From: Castor canadensis
Lineage: Eukaryota; Chordata; Mammalia; Rodentia; Castoridae
Direction of reading: 5' to 3'
NCBI RefSeq assembly: GCF_047511655.1
Contig: NC_133393.1
Coordinates: 155,945,779-156,009,778 of the forward strand
Length of the DNA: 64,000 nucleotides
Under the pieces are notes generated by a model. That model saw only the letters and a program-made list of their open reading frames with translations. It had not been told where the DNA came from and did not search any database. Both the position numbers and the translations under genes were made by a program. How positions within the stretch are numbered: the first letter of the stretch is position 1; the number at the start of each line of letters is the position of its first letter. Shown here one piece after another: positions 20,941 through 30,290 of this stretch.

Positions 20941-22462
20941 GCTTGGCCACATGACCTTCTATTTAAAATGGACTCAGATTGGGGACAAGTGGCCCAGTGT
21001 CACTCACTGCTATTTTGTAGACTGGCACAGTCTCCTTTCTCGCCATTAACCAGAATGTGGGTAATTTTGGTTTCTCCAAATTGAACTTCTAACAGTTCCT
21101 CCTTCTTTTCTATCGACAAATATAATGTTGAGATTTTTTGTGATAATGCAAATGGATTTTGAATCTAACTGAAATTTTATATCAAATATTTCAAAATAAT
21201 GATGACATTCTCCTCACCATCCACAGATGCAGCTCCCAGAACTTCACTAATTCTTCTGCAGAATTCAAATTATAACCCCACTAAACATCATTGATGAGTT
21301 GTTTCGGATTTCATTTTTTCCAAAGATGACAGTTTTTCTTTGAATCCATAAACTTTTCATGTGGTTATTGCAATTTTCAAGTAAATTCCGACGGGCGCTC
21401 AGAAACGTCTGTGCAGTGGGTCATTTTGAAGCCAGCGCCCATGCCTCCGAGAACCGCAAGGCAAGCATTCTTCTGCATTTAGTGCTTAAACTTGACCGAG
21501 CCTCAACGGGGTGCCGAGTGCTCTCTGCTGTGAGGTCTCCTTGTAGGATTCTGACCCCATTTCTCTGCAGCAAGCTGAAGACAGCTGGGCCTGCAGTAGA
21601 TGTTCTTTACCAAGTCCCCTGAGTTTATCATTTCAGATCTGCAGGCACATTTTGTACAAGAACTTGAACTTGGAGTTTTCAGAATGAACTCTGTCTCCTT
21701 CCCGGCACGGGGCCGCACTGTCTGTGTATTTCAATGTAAGCATGGGCCATCTCAAGAGTTTCATTCACATAATTTGTCTAGGTAACAGAGATGGTACTGT
21801 TCTATGCCCTTCTCGTTAGGGATTACTTTTGCAGACTCAGGTGACAGTCCCCAGACCCTGTACTGGTGCCAGTGTTTCTGGTCTCCCCGGGTTTTGCTGT
21901 GTGGATTCACAGTTCTCAGGCCGGGGAGACGCTGCAGCCAGCCATTGTATTGCAGGGATGTGCCTGGATGGCTTCTGGGGGGCTTTCTCAGGGGTGTTAA
22001 GAGGCCTCCATAGCTCCAGAAACTGTGGCACAAATGAGCCAGTTTACACACTTATTTCTCTGACAAAGGAAAAGAGACCAGGCAGGAAATCCTATCCGCC
22101 CCCCCCCCGGTCAGGGACCCATATTCTGTTGGGTGAACTTTCTAGTAGCCTAAGGTTCATCTAAGTCCACCTGAGCTCACTGAAGGTCCACCCTGTGCAG
22201 ACTTCCACCCCTCCAGGGTGTCTCTCTCAATTCCCTCCTGTCCCCTGAGCCACCACCTTCTTGCTCTGCTAAACCATGATAACTAGCTATGGAGGGTTCA
22301 CACTAGTTCCCAAGTTCAAAAGGAAACTGTCCCTTGACCCTTTAGGATCTCCAGCTAATGGCCACCTTCCTAGCTGTAACCAGACTCCAGGTCTCCTCCA
22401 CCCCCGCCCTGATCCCACACACTCTTCTCCTTCCTTGCCCTCCTGTATCTCCTGCCTTAGCT
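20941..22462. other. Single-copy noncoding DNA with a candidate conserved block
   Basis: Unique sequence. 21125-21460 is AT-rich and non-repetitive, with octamer-like ATGCAAAT (near 21146), several ATTA cores and a GATGAGTT string. It resembles a conserved noncoding element by composition only. A C10 homopolymer lies at 22099-22108. Confidence 0.4.
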
Positions 22463-22745
22463 TCCAGGAGTAGTTGGTTCCAGAACCCCTGCAGACACCA
22501 AAGTCTGCGATACTCAAATTCCTTACATAAAACGGTGTAGACCACTGCACACACTTTCCTGCATACTTAAAATCTTTTCTAGGCTGCTTATATCACCTAG
22601 TGCAATGCAAACAGTTGCAATGATGTATTGTTTAGGGAACAAGAAAAAATGTATCTGTATATGTTCAGGAAAATCACAGCTCCCCACACCCCCAGGAATA
22701 TTTCTGATCCGAGGTTAGCTATACCTACAGATGAGGGCAATGACT
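22463..22745 (+). mobile_element. MER2-type (Tigger/TcMar) non-autonomous DNA transposon relic
   Basis: Colinear with the MER2 consensus as I remember it: 'GTTGGTTCCAGAACCCCTGC', 'AAGTCTGCGATACTCAAATT', 'CTTACATAAAACGGTGTAG', 'CTAGTGCAATGCAAACAGTT', 'GTATTGTTTAGGGAACAAGA', 'TGTATATGTTCAGGA', then 'TTCTGATCCGAGGTTAGC'. The outer terminal inverted repeats are badly eroded and no TA duplication is visible. It has no transposase gene and is a fossil. Confidence 0.8.
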
Positions 22746-22859
22746 TCCTTAATTTTACAGCTCGTTTTATTTAGTAAAATGTTGTAGCTTTGCCCCCTAG
22801 CTAGGGACCCTGAGATACTATGGCTTGGTTTTGCATATTCTAAATATTTATGTAAGGGG

Positions 22860-23740
22860 AATGACATAGCATGTATTTTTGTGTTTGACTTGTTTCCCCA
22901 ACTTGATGTTTTAAAGATTAATCCATTAAGCTGTGTGCAGCTGGCGTGTGCTGGTTTTCACTGCTGCCTACTGAGACTTTTTTATCCATTTTGCTGTCGA
23001 AGAACATTTCATTTGTGATGGGCTTGTGCAAATTTTTCTCTGGATGTAAACCTATGAGTGACATGGTTGGTCATCGAGTGTGTGTCTTTAAATTCCCTCG
23101 ACAATCAGAAGCCACGATGAGCATGTCTTCATTCCTCTGCACTTTCATCATCTTTGTAATTTTCGCTATGTGGTGGGTTTGTAGTGATTTCCCACCTAGG
23201 TTTTAATCTGCATTTCCCGGATGACTAAGGGACACTTTCATCTGTGTTTATCATTTGGCTGGAGATCTGCTTTTGTGGTGTGTTTGTTCAAGGGTTTGAC
23301 CTCATTTTTCTCTCTTTGCAAGAGTTTCTTATTTATTTCAGATTTGAGACCTTTGTCAGTTATATGTACTGCAAATATTTCCCGTTAATACTTGTTTTGC
23401 CTTTTGACTTTTACTGGTGTTTTTTGAGTGAACAGAAATACTTAGTTTTTATGTGGTCAAATTTATCCAGTGTTTCCTTTATGGTTATTGCATTTTGAAT
23501 CTTGTTCAAAAATCTTTCAGCATGTAAAGGTCATGAAGATGTTCCCTCATGTCATCTTTTAAGAACTGTATTGAGTGTTTTGACGTTTGCATTTGCTCTC
23601 CGTCTGTCTGGAATTAATTTTTGAGTCTGAGGGAGATGGGGGTCAAGTTTCATTTTTCTCCCAAGTAGATAACTGATGGTTCTGGAACTGTTTCTCTTCC
23701 TGGTTATTCTGCAGAGCAGACACTTCCAAATCAAGTGACC
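22860..23740 (-). mobile_element. Ancient LINE-1 (L1M-type) 3' segment, minus strand
   Basis: The plus strand shows reversed old-L1 ORF2/3' UTR phrases: 'GAACATTTCATTTGTGATGG', 'TAATCTGCATTTCCCGGATG', 'TTTGAGACCTTTGTCAGTTA', 'GTGGTCAAATTTATCCAGTG', 'TCTGGAATTAATTTTTGAGT'. Heavy divergence and frameshifts. No usable frame. Confidence 0.75.
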
Positions 23741-23964
23741 TCCACACAGGGTCTTCTTTTGTTCTCTCTTCTCTCACTGCATCACAGCCTCTCTGTCTTC
23801 ATTACTGAGCCTTTATGATGTGTCTTGTGTCTGGAACAAATGCTGTTATGCTCTTCTGACTTACCAACGTATCTCGTGTGTTCTCGCCTTTTGAATTTCC
23901 ACATAAAATGTAGAACTAGCATGTGCAGTTCCACAGACATCCTTTTTGGTGTTTTGATTGGTGT
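23741..23964. other. Unassigned AT-rich sequence between L1 and LTR
   Basis: No repeat or gene recognised. It probably continues the old L1 landscape. Confidence 0.3.
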
Positions 23965-23968
23965 GACC

Positions 23969-24215
23969 TGTTAGGAAAAATGCCACTCACAAAGAAAGCA
24001 CACGAGAAAAGTCTCACATCCAAGAGCAAGGTTTAATGGCAAGCGGGAACTGCCAGGCTGGCCTGGGAAAGATGGCGCAGCATAGACTCTGGGCCAGGCG
24101 TGGCTTTTATAGAAGGGGGAGGGTAAGGAAGTTGGCATATGTGCTGTAGTCTCTGGTAGGGGTGGGGCTGTCTTAGAGCAGGGGAATTTCTGTTAATGGC
24201 GACATTATTCTATCA
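23969..24215 (-). mobile_element. Short solo LTR of an endogenous retrovirus, minus strand
   Basis: Read on the minus strand it has LTR architecture: it starts TGATAGAATAATG, then a CCCCACCCC box, TATA box CTATAAAAGCC (plus 24102-24112), an R region, poly(A) signal ATTAAA (plus 24032-24037), a GT-rich stretch TTTTCTCGTGTGC, and ends CCTAACA, giving TG...CA termini. No internal gag, pol or env sequence is present, so it is a non-coding solo LTR. The flanks show GACC at 23965-23968 and GGACC at 24216-24220, a possible 4-bp target duplication shifted by one base. At about 247 bp it is short for an LTR, so the U3 end may be further out or partly deleted. Confidence 0.6.
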
Positions 24216-24394
24216 GGACCCAGTCCTAAGTATGGGGATGCTGACGTGTAGAAGACAGTGCTCTCTAGTCAATGAAACTGTATTGTCTCCATTTTTCAGA
24301 GTTCCTTTGCCACTTCTCAATGTTTCAGAGTTTCCTGAAGAAAGACCTTTACATTTTGTTAGATTAATTTATTCCTCATATTTTCTGATGCTGT

Positions 24395-25136
24395 TGTGAT
24401 TTTTTTCCTCGAGCTTTTCTCATTGAGGTATAATTTGGGTAGGATAAATTACACGGAACATAGACTCCAGGGCAATGGTTTTGACCTCCGCCTACACTTA
24501 ATGGACAAAAACCTCAATCAAGAAATGTCCTCAGTGCTTTTTCTAAGCAATTGCCCCGTCCCTCTGCCAAGGAGGCTGCTGGGTGAGTTCGTGCCCCTGT
24601 AGGTTAGAGCGCGGCACGGAGGGAATTCTGCAGTTCTTCCCCTTTGGCGTCTGGCTTCCTTGGCTCAGCATGACGTTTGTGACGTCCATCTGTGCTGCTT
24701 TCGCATCCTAGTCCGTAGTCCCTTTTCTTGCACAGTGGCGTTTCACTGGAGGAACATATTGTAATTCGCCTTTTCATTTATCTCTTGATGGCTGCTTGGG
24801 TTGTTCTTAGGTTTTGACACTTAGGCACAGCAGCACTGTGAACATTCTGGGGGAAGGTGTCCTGTGGAGGTGCCTCTTCATTTTCTTGGGTAAATATCTG
24901 GGAATGGAGCACCTACTTTATAGGATGGAGTTTTGCTCAACCTAATAAGGAAATGTAAAAGCGTGTTGGAAGTGGGGTGCGCCATCTTCCACCCTGCTAG
25001 CCAGGTTGGGAAATCTCCATCACTCCATGTGGGTGGCGGTCAGAGCTGAGAGGTGACATTTGCTGTCATCCTCATTAGCATTTTCCTAAGCATGCTGGGA
25101 ATCTTTTCATATGCTTATCAGCCACTCACCAGACTT
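24395..25136 (-). mobile_element. Second ancient LINE-1 3' end, minus strand
   Basis: It starts again at an L1 3' UTR ('TTCTCATTGAGGTATAATTT', 'ACACGGAACATAGACTCCAG') and proceeds into the end of ORF2 ('CTGCTTTCGCATCCTAGTCC', 'CTTGATGGCTGCTTGGGTTG', 'AAATATCTGGGAATGGAGC', 'CCCTGCTAGCCAGGTTGGG'). The repeat of a 3' UTR after 22860-23740 shows this is a separate insertion. Confidence 0.7.
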
Positions 25137-26300
25137 CTTTTTAATTTAGTTTTTATTAGCATGAATTAGTTGTACAAAGGGCTTTCCTTGTGATATTTAC
25201 AACATACATATAATGTACTTTGATCAAATTTACCTCATCTATGTTACTCTTTCTTACCCCTCCTTCCTTTTTGACAGATTTTTAGTGGGTTTTAGTATGA
25301 TATTTTGATACATACATACAATGTACGGCTATGAGACGCGTCGCTTCTTTCCCCTTCCCCCACCCGCTGGGTCTTCCCTGCCAAACGGTTTCCCTTTCAT
25401 AATCATGTAATATTATTTTTAGGTCTAGATTCTGCATGTGAGTGAAAATATCTAATATTTGTCCTTCATGATCAACTCCAGTTCCCTCCATTTTCCTACA
25501 AATGACATCATTTCATTCTTCTTCATTGCTCAGTAACTCTCCAGTGTATCTATGCACCATGGTTTCTTTATCCAATCATTGGTTGCTGGGCACGAAGTCT
25601 GGTTTGCAGTTTGGTTATTGTAAATAGTGCTGGCGAGAAACATGGCTGTGCAGGTCTCTCTGGTATGTTCACACATTCCTTTGGACATATGCCCAAGAGT
25701 GTTGCAGCAGGATCATATGGTACTTCTAGGGTTAATTTTTTTTTTCTTGTTTATTCATATATGTATACATTGTTTGGGTCATTTCTCCCCGCTACCTTCC
25801 ACCCTCTCCCTCTCCCCTGCCCACCCCACTTTCAGGAAGAATCTGTTCTGCCCTTATCTCTAATTTTGTAAAGAGAGTATAAGCAGTAATAAGAAAGACA
25901 AAGCGTCTTTTCGAGTTGAGATAAAGATAGCTATACAGAGAGATTCCTAGCATTGTTTCCATGTATAAATGTGTTACAACCCAAGCTGATTCATCTCTAA
26001 CTGATCTTTTCTCTAGTTCCTGTTCCCCTTCTCATATTGGCCTCTGTTGCTTTAAAGTTTCTGTATTAGTTCCTCTGCAGTGAGGACATCAAATACTATC
26101 ATGTTTTTTGGGTGTCTTACCTATTCTCATACCTCCCAAGTGTGCTCTCACTTTATCATGTGACCCAAGTCCAGTCACATTGCTGTATTTGCCCTTGATC
26201 TAAAGTTAGGGTTAGTTTCTTGAGGAAACTCATATCACATGTTTTCTTTTGTGATGTGTCTGATCGAGTCTTTCACTTCTCTTCAAGTGACTTAATTAAC
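25137..26300 (-). mobile_element. Middle-aged LINE-1 3' fragment carrying a nested younger L1
   Basis: The 3' end is at 25137 (TTTTTAATTTAGTTTTTATTAG), with the ORF2 C-terminal region at 25480-25735 (plus-strand phrases 'ATTCTTCTTCATTGCTCAG', 'TGGTTATTGTAAATAGTGCTG', 'AGTGTTGCAGCAGGATCATA'). The L1 text breaks at 25735 and resumes at 26207 with 'GGGTTAGTTTCTTGAGGAAAC', exactly the continuation expected in L1. The gap is a second L1 in the same orientation. Confidence 0.8.
25727..26214 (-). mobile_element. Nested younger LINE-1 3' UTR insertion with target duplication
   Basis: The insert (25735-26206, 472 bp) begins with a T-run (the minus-strand poly(A)) then 'CATATATGTATACATTGTTTGGG', and contains the same 3' UTR as the L1 at 47737-48180 ('GAGAGTATAAGCAGTAATAAG', 'TAAAGATAGCTATACAGAG'). 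The flanking TAGGGTTA (25727-25734) and TAGGGTTA (26207-26214) form a perfect 8-bp direct repeat, extendable with one mismatch. Only 3' UTR was copied. Confidence 0.85.
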
Positions 26301-26329
26301 AGTCGTTGTGCACACAATAACGCAGTTAA

Positions 26330-27537
26330 GAATATATATTGATGGATTTTGACAAGTGTACATCAGAGTAACCCTACCACAACCACAACAGGGGACATTT
26401 CCTCTCCTGACTTCCCCTGCTCTCCTCAACCTCTAGACATTAGTTTTATTTGTTCTGCAATTTTATTTCAATGGATATCTACAGGTGTCACTTTTGCATG
26501 TCTGGTGTTCCTTGTTCAGTGTGACAACCATGGATTCCATGTGTCCTTGGATGCATGTTATTGCAGGAATGCTGCTGTGTGTTTCCTCGCTCTTGTGGTG
26601 AGTAGTGTCCATTGTACAATATTAGCTCACCATTGTGTATTTCATCACCTGTCCTCTTGCTGGTGGTCACCTGAATTGAGCTCAGTTTAGGCTCTGTGAA
26701 TAAAGCTGTTCTGAGCATTTATGTATAGGTCTTCCAAATGTTTTCATTTGTCTTAACTGAATGGTGGAAATAAGATGTGCGAGTCACAGAGGCAATGCTT
26801 GGGTATGTAAGGAATTTGAAGGTGGCTGCAGTCTTTCATGCCATGCAAGCCCATCACGCCTCATTGTCTCCACACGGTATTGTATCTATGCCATTTTCAT
26901 GGGTGTAGAGTTATATCTGGTTGTGTCTTAATTTGCATTTCTTGGATGACTGTGGCATTCAGCATCATTTCACATTCAGCCTAGCTGGTTTTCAGCTGCT
27001 TTTGTGAGAGTCTTTTCAAGTCTTTCGTCCATTCGTACTGCCCTCCTACTCTCGCGCTGAGGAGTTGGGTCCTGGAGGAGATCCGTGTGGCAAACTTCAC
27101 CTTTCCGTCTGTAGCTTCCTTTTCATTTTCTTCCTGGTGTTTCCGAGGTGCAGAAGTTTTGAATGTTTACAAAGTTCAGTTTGTCATTGTTCCTTTTGGG
27201 GTCTGTACTTTCTGTGTCATATCTAAGCTTCTGCTATCTCAAGGTCTCAGAGTTTCTTCCCTACAACTTTCCTAGCTTTGGCATTTAATGTAACCTCACA
27301 ATTCCTTAAGCTAATTATTTCAGATCAGAGCCTGCCGTGTGTGGATGAGAACGGTCTGCTTCTTTTACAGTCTGGCTTACTTTTCCTTTTATTTCTTGCT
27401 CCCGGCAATGGCTGGACCTCCAGTCCACGTGGAGAGAAGAGATGTTAGCCACCTTGGGGCCGGGCAGGGTGTTTGGTCTTTTATGATCAAATACTGTGTG
27501 AGCTGGATGATTTTGGCAGACGACGACGTTAGTGATT
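26330..27537 (-). mobile_element. Third ancient LINE-1 3' end, minus strand
   Basis: It restarts in 3' UTR ('GATGGATTTTGACAAGTGTA', 'AACCCTACCACAACCACAAC') and runs into the ORF2 end ('GTGAATAAAGCTGTTCTGAG', 'TGTCTTAATTTGCATTTCTTGG', 'AAGTTCAGTTTGTCATTGTT'). The reading frame is destroyed. Confidence 0.7.
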
Positions 27538-27602
27538 TTGCTGGGTATTGAGCCCAGGGTCTCCTACGTGCTAGACAAGTGTGTTACCACTTGAAGTTCT
27601 TT
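27538..27602 (-). mobile_element. ID-like tRNA SINE, minus strand
   Basis: Plus-strand 'GCTGGGTATTGAGCCCAGGG', 'CTACGTGCTAGACAAGTGTG', then 'TTACCACTTGAAG' is the reverse of a tRNA-type SINE with box B CTGGGCTCAATACC and box A CTTCAAGTGGTAA. Confidence 0.7.
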
Positions 27603-27754
27603 TCTCCTTCTACCTTATAGAGAATCATTATCACAGATAGCTGATAAATTGTTACACAATTTTCCTACACATATCAAGAGGAACATACAATTTTTTACCC
27701 TAGATTCCTTTAATATGATGCATTACCTTGATTTTTTCTGAATAATAAAATAAT

Positions 27755-27968
27755 ACTGCAGCTGGGTGTCATGGCACACCCGCACACTGTAATCCCAGAT
27801 ATTCAGAAGGCAGAAGAAAGAAGATTGTGAGTCTGAGGCCAGCCAGGTCCAGTTAGCAAGACCCTCTCTGAAAAATAAACTGAAAAAACAGTGGGGGTGG
27901 GGACATAGTTCAAGTGTACAGTGCTTGTGACACAAATGGCCCTGGGTTCAATTGCCAGTGCTGAAAAA
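27755..27968 (+). mobile_element. Dimeric B1-like+ID-like SINE, plus strand
   Basis: The left monomer is 7SL-derived ('GCTGGGTGTCATGGCACACC', 'TGTAATCCCAGATATTCAGA', 'GAGTCTGAGGCCAGCCAGG', 'AAGACCCTCTCTGAAAA'). After an A-rich linker the right monomer is ID/tRNA-like ('GGGGACATAGTTCAAGTGTA', 'TGGCCCTGGGTTCAATTGCC'). Unlike the other dimers here, its right monomer keeps the sequence between boxes A and B. It lies in an L1-rich stretch. Confidence 0.85.
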
Positions 27969-29419
27969 GAGAAGCGTGCATTTCTGGAAGATCAGCTTTA
28001 ATTACTTAGAGGATTGGATTTGTTAAGATTTTCTTGAGGGTCTTTACATCTATGTAAGTGGAATATGTTGTTTGGTAGTTTTCTTCTAGTGTCTCTCAGT
28101 TTGATAAAAATGAATTTTAACTGATACATAAAATTATACCTATTTATGGGGTTTAAATCAGGTTAACCGTATTTATCAGGTTTAGAAATGGTATTGTTGG
28201 CTTTGTAAAATGAGTGGGGAAGTATTCCTTCTTCCACCATCTTCTGAAAGTGATGTGTAGAACTGGCTTTCCCTTCATCGGTGGTGCCCCCTGGGTCTGG
28301 AGTTAGCTTTGCGGGGAGGTCTTGCATTGTGAGTTGTTTCTTTAACAGTTATAGGGCTACTCAGACTTTCCATTTCTTTTTTAGTCAGCTTTGGTCACAG
28401 GACTAGTTCAAGGAATTTGTCTATTTTCATTGAAGTAGGAGTGTATTGACATACTTTTTTTGTAATATTCCATGTTACTCTTTCAATAACTGTAGGATCT
28501 GAAGTGCTGTCAGGCCCTCCATCCCAGATGTGCCAGTCGTGTCTTCTGACCCACGGGCCTTGTCAGCCAAGCGGGATGAGGGATGCGGGGGTGGGTGGGA
28601 GGTAGGTTGCGGCTGTGGGATGTGGGGTGCAGAAGGAGGCGGGGGGGGGGCGGGGGCAGGGTGCTTGCTGACTCACAGATGACCTCTAAGAACCAGATTT
28701 CTTTTTTCTACTTTATTTGTTGTATCTCTAGCTTCTTAAGGTGAAAAATAAGCTCAATTTTTAATCTTTCTAATTTCCAGTCTAAATATTTAAAACTCTT
28801 AAATTTCCCCTGTGAACATGCTACATCCCACACATTTTAATGATCCCCTCTTATTCTACGTGAGTCATATTCTAATTTCCCTTGGAGCCTCTTTTCGGAC
28901 CCATGGATTATGTCAACGTGAATTGTTTGATTTTCAAATATCTGCCAGAGTTTGAGTTTTAAAATGAGACCTAGTTTAAGTCTGTTTTGTAAAGTTTGTT
29001 TTAATAGACTTGCATATGGCCCACACTGGATCTCGGTGGATGTCTTGGGTGTGAGCAGAGCGGCCATCTGCTGTCACTGGAGGAGGTTTTGTTAAGTGTC
29101 CTGGGTCCAGCTGACTCCTGCAACCTCACGGATGTTGCTTAATCCTTCTGAGAAGAGGCTCAAAATCTCCATGTATGACTGTGATTCTGTCTGTTTCAAC
29201 TCTGGCCACCAGTTTTGGCTTCATGTGTTTTGGGGTTCTGTTATGAGGGTGTCCCACTGAGGACTGTTATCCCTTTGTAATGAATGGATCCATTTATCAT
29301 TCTGACTAGTTCTCCTTTGTCCCTGGTAATAACCGTATTTCTTACTCCCAGTGGTTTGAATGGCATATATTCTCCATCTTTTTCATCTTTTTTAAAAAAA
29401 GTGTCTTTATATTTAAAGA
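27969..29419 (-). mobile_element. Ancient LINE-1 ORF2 region, minus strand
   Basis: Reversed ORF2/reverse-transcriptase-region phrases of old L1s: 'AGAAATGGTATTGTTGGCTT', 'AACAGTTATAGGGCTACTCA', 'CAAGGAATTTGTCTATTTTC', 'TAATATTCCATGTTACTCTT', 'GTCTGTTTTGTAAAGTTTG'. It is interrupted at about 28520-28680 by G-rich sequence including a G10 run (28641-28650). The frame is fully decayed. Confidence 0.6.
28641..28656 (+). repeat. Poly-G homopolymer
   Basis: Ten Gs, a C, then five more Gs, inside a G-rich patch. Prone to sequencing error and G-quadruplex formation. Confidence 0.85.
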
Positions 29420-29762
29420 ATGCCCACACTGGTGACTCACACCTGAAATCCCAGCTACTAAAGAAGCAGAGATCAGTGGGGTCTGAGCTCAATCCCTAGT
29501 ACCACTGGGTGGGGGAAGCAAAGTCTGCATGCATCAAGAGGAGGAAATTTCATAATGCAAATTTCATGATGTGAACCTCTGCATTAAAACTTGTATTAGA
29601 ATAAAAAAAAAAAAAAAAGAAGCAGAGATCAGGAGGATCTTGGTTCAAAGCCAGCCTGGACAAACAGTTCATGAGACCCTATCTCAAAAATATCCACCAA
29701 GAAAAAGGCTGGCGGAGTGGCTCAAGTTGTAGGCCTTGAGTTCAAGCCCCAGTACCACAAAA
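29420..29762 (+). mobile_element. Dimeric 7SL+tRNA SINE, plus strand, split by a retroposed insert
   Basis: Left monomer 29420-29476 ('CTGGTGACTCACACCTGAAA', 'TCCCAGCTACTA') resumes after the insert at 29617 with 'AGAGATCAGGAGGATCTTGG', 'TTCAAAGCCAGCCTGGACA' and 'GAGACCCTATCTCAAAAA'. The right monomer is 'GGCTGGCGGAGTGGCTCAAG' with box B TTGAGTTCAAGCCCC and tail ACCACAAAAACAAAG. The right monomer lacks about 20 nt between the two boxes compared with the monomers at 56668 and 63417. Confidence 0.88.
29461..29632 (+). mobile_element. 140-bp retroposed fragment inside a SINE, perfect 16-bp target duplication
   Basis: The direct repeat AAGAAGCAGAGATCAG is perfect (29461-29476 and 29617-29632). 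The insert (29477-29616) ends in an AATAAA-like signal merging into about 15 As. It starts with a truncated tRNA-SINE 3' part (box-B-like CTGAGCTCAATCCCTAG) followed by about 100 bp that matches no repeat I recognise. It has no TTTT terminator. It looks like a SINE transcript that read through into unique flanking DNA, or a Pol II transcript ending in a SINE, that was then retroposed by L1 machinery. Confidence 0.85.
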
Positions 29763-29778
29763 ACAAAGACTGTTGTAC

Positions 29779-29868
29779 GGACCAAGGATGAAGTTCAGTG
29801 CTAATGTGTGAGGCTCTGGGTTGAATCTCCTGTGTCACAAAAAAAGAAACAAATAAACAAACATGACA
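29779..29868 (+). mobile_element. ID-like SINE, plus strand
   Basis: 'GACCAAGGATGAAGTTCAGTG' (box A region), then 'GAGGCTCTGGGTTGAATCTCC' (box B) and an A-rich tail with AAATAAACAAACA. It immediately follows the dimeric SINE, as tail-to-head insertion into A-rich DNA often does. Confidence 0.75.
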
Positions 29869-29989
29869 AAAAAGAAGGCTGCTGTGGCTGGAGCCCATCC
29901 TGACAGCCAGCACATTTACTGTAACAGCCACCCGTTGGGTTAAGCCTGCCACCTTGCCTCATGTTGGGCAATTGTCTCACCAGCCTTTC

Positions 29990-30290
29990 TTTTTCTTCCC
30001 GCCTTATTTGGGATTGATTATTTCTTGTGATTCTATTTTATGTGCATGATTGGCATTTTGACTTTGACATTTGTCTTTAATATGTTAGTGGTTGCGGTTC
30101 AGGCCTTTAACTCATCAGTCTGTCCCTCCAGGTGACCTCACACCTCCTCACCTGTGGCATGGAACCTGACAGCAGTGTATGTTCACTTCCCCCTCTGTCC
30201 TTTGTCAGCAGTCACCTTACAGATCTTATTCCTACCTATGTTGTAAATCTCCAAATAGGGGTGTTTTTCCTTTGAAAATCGATCTTTAAA
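29990..30290 (-). mobile_element. Probable ancient LINE-1 remnant
   Basis: 'GTCTTTAATATGTTAGTGGT', 'TGCGGTTCAGG' and 'TACCTATGTTGTAAATCTCC' resemble reversed L1M ORF2, but divergence is high and no frame remains. Confidence 0.4.
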
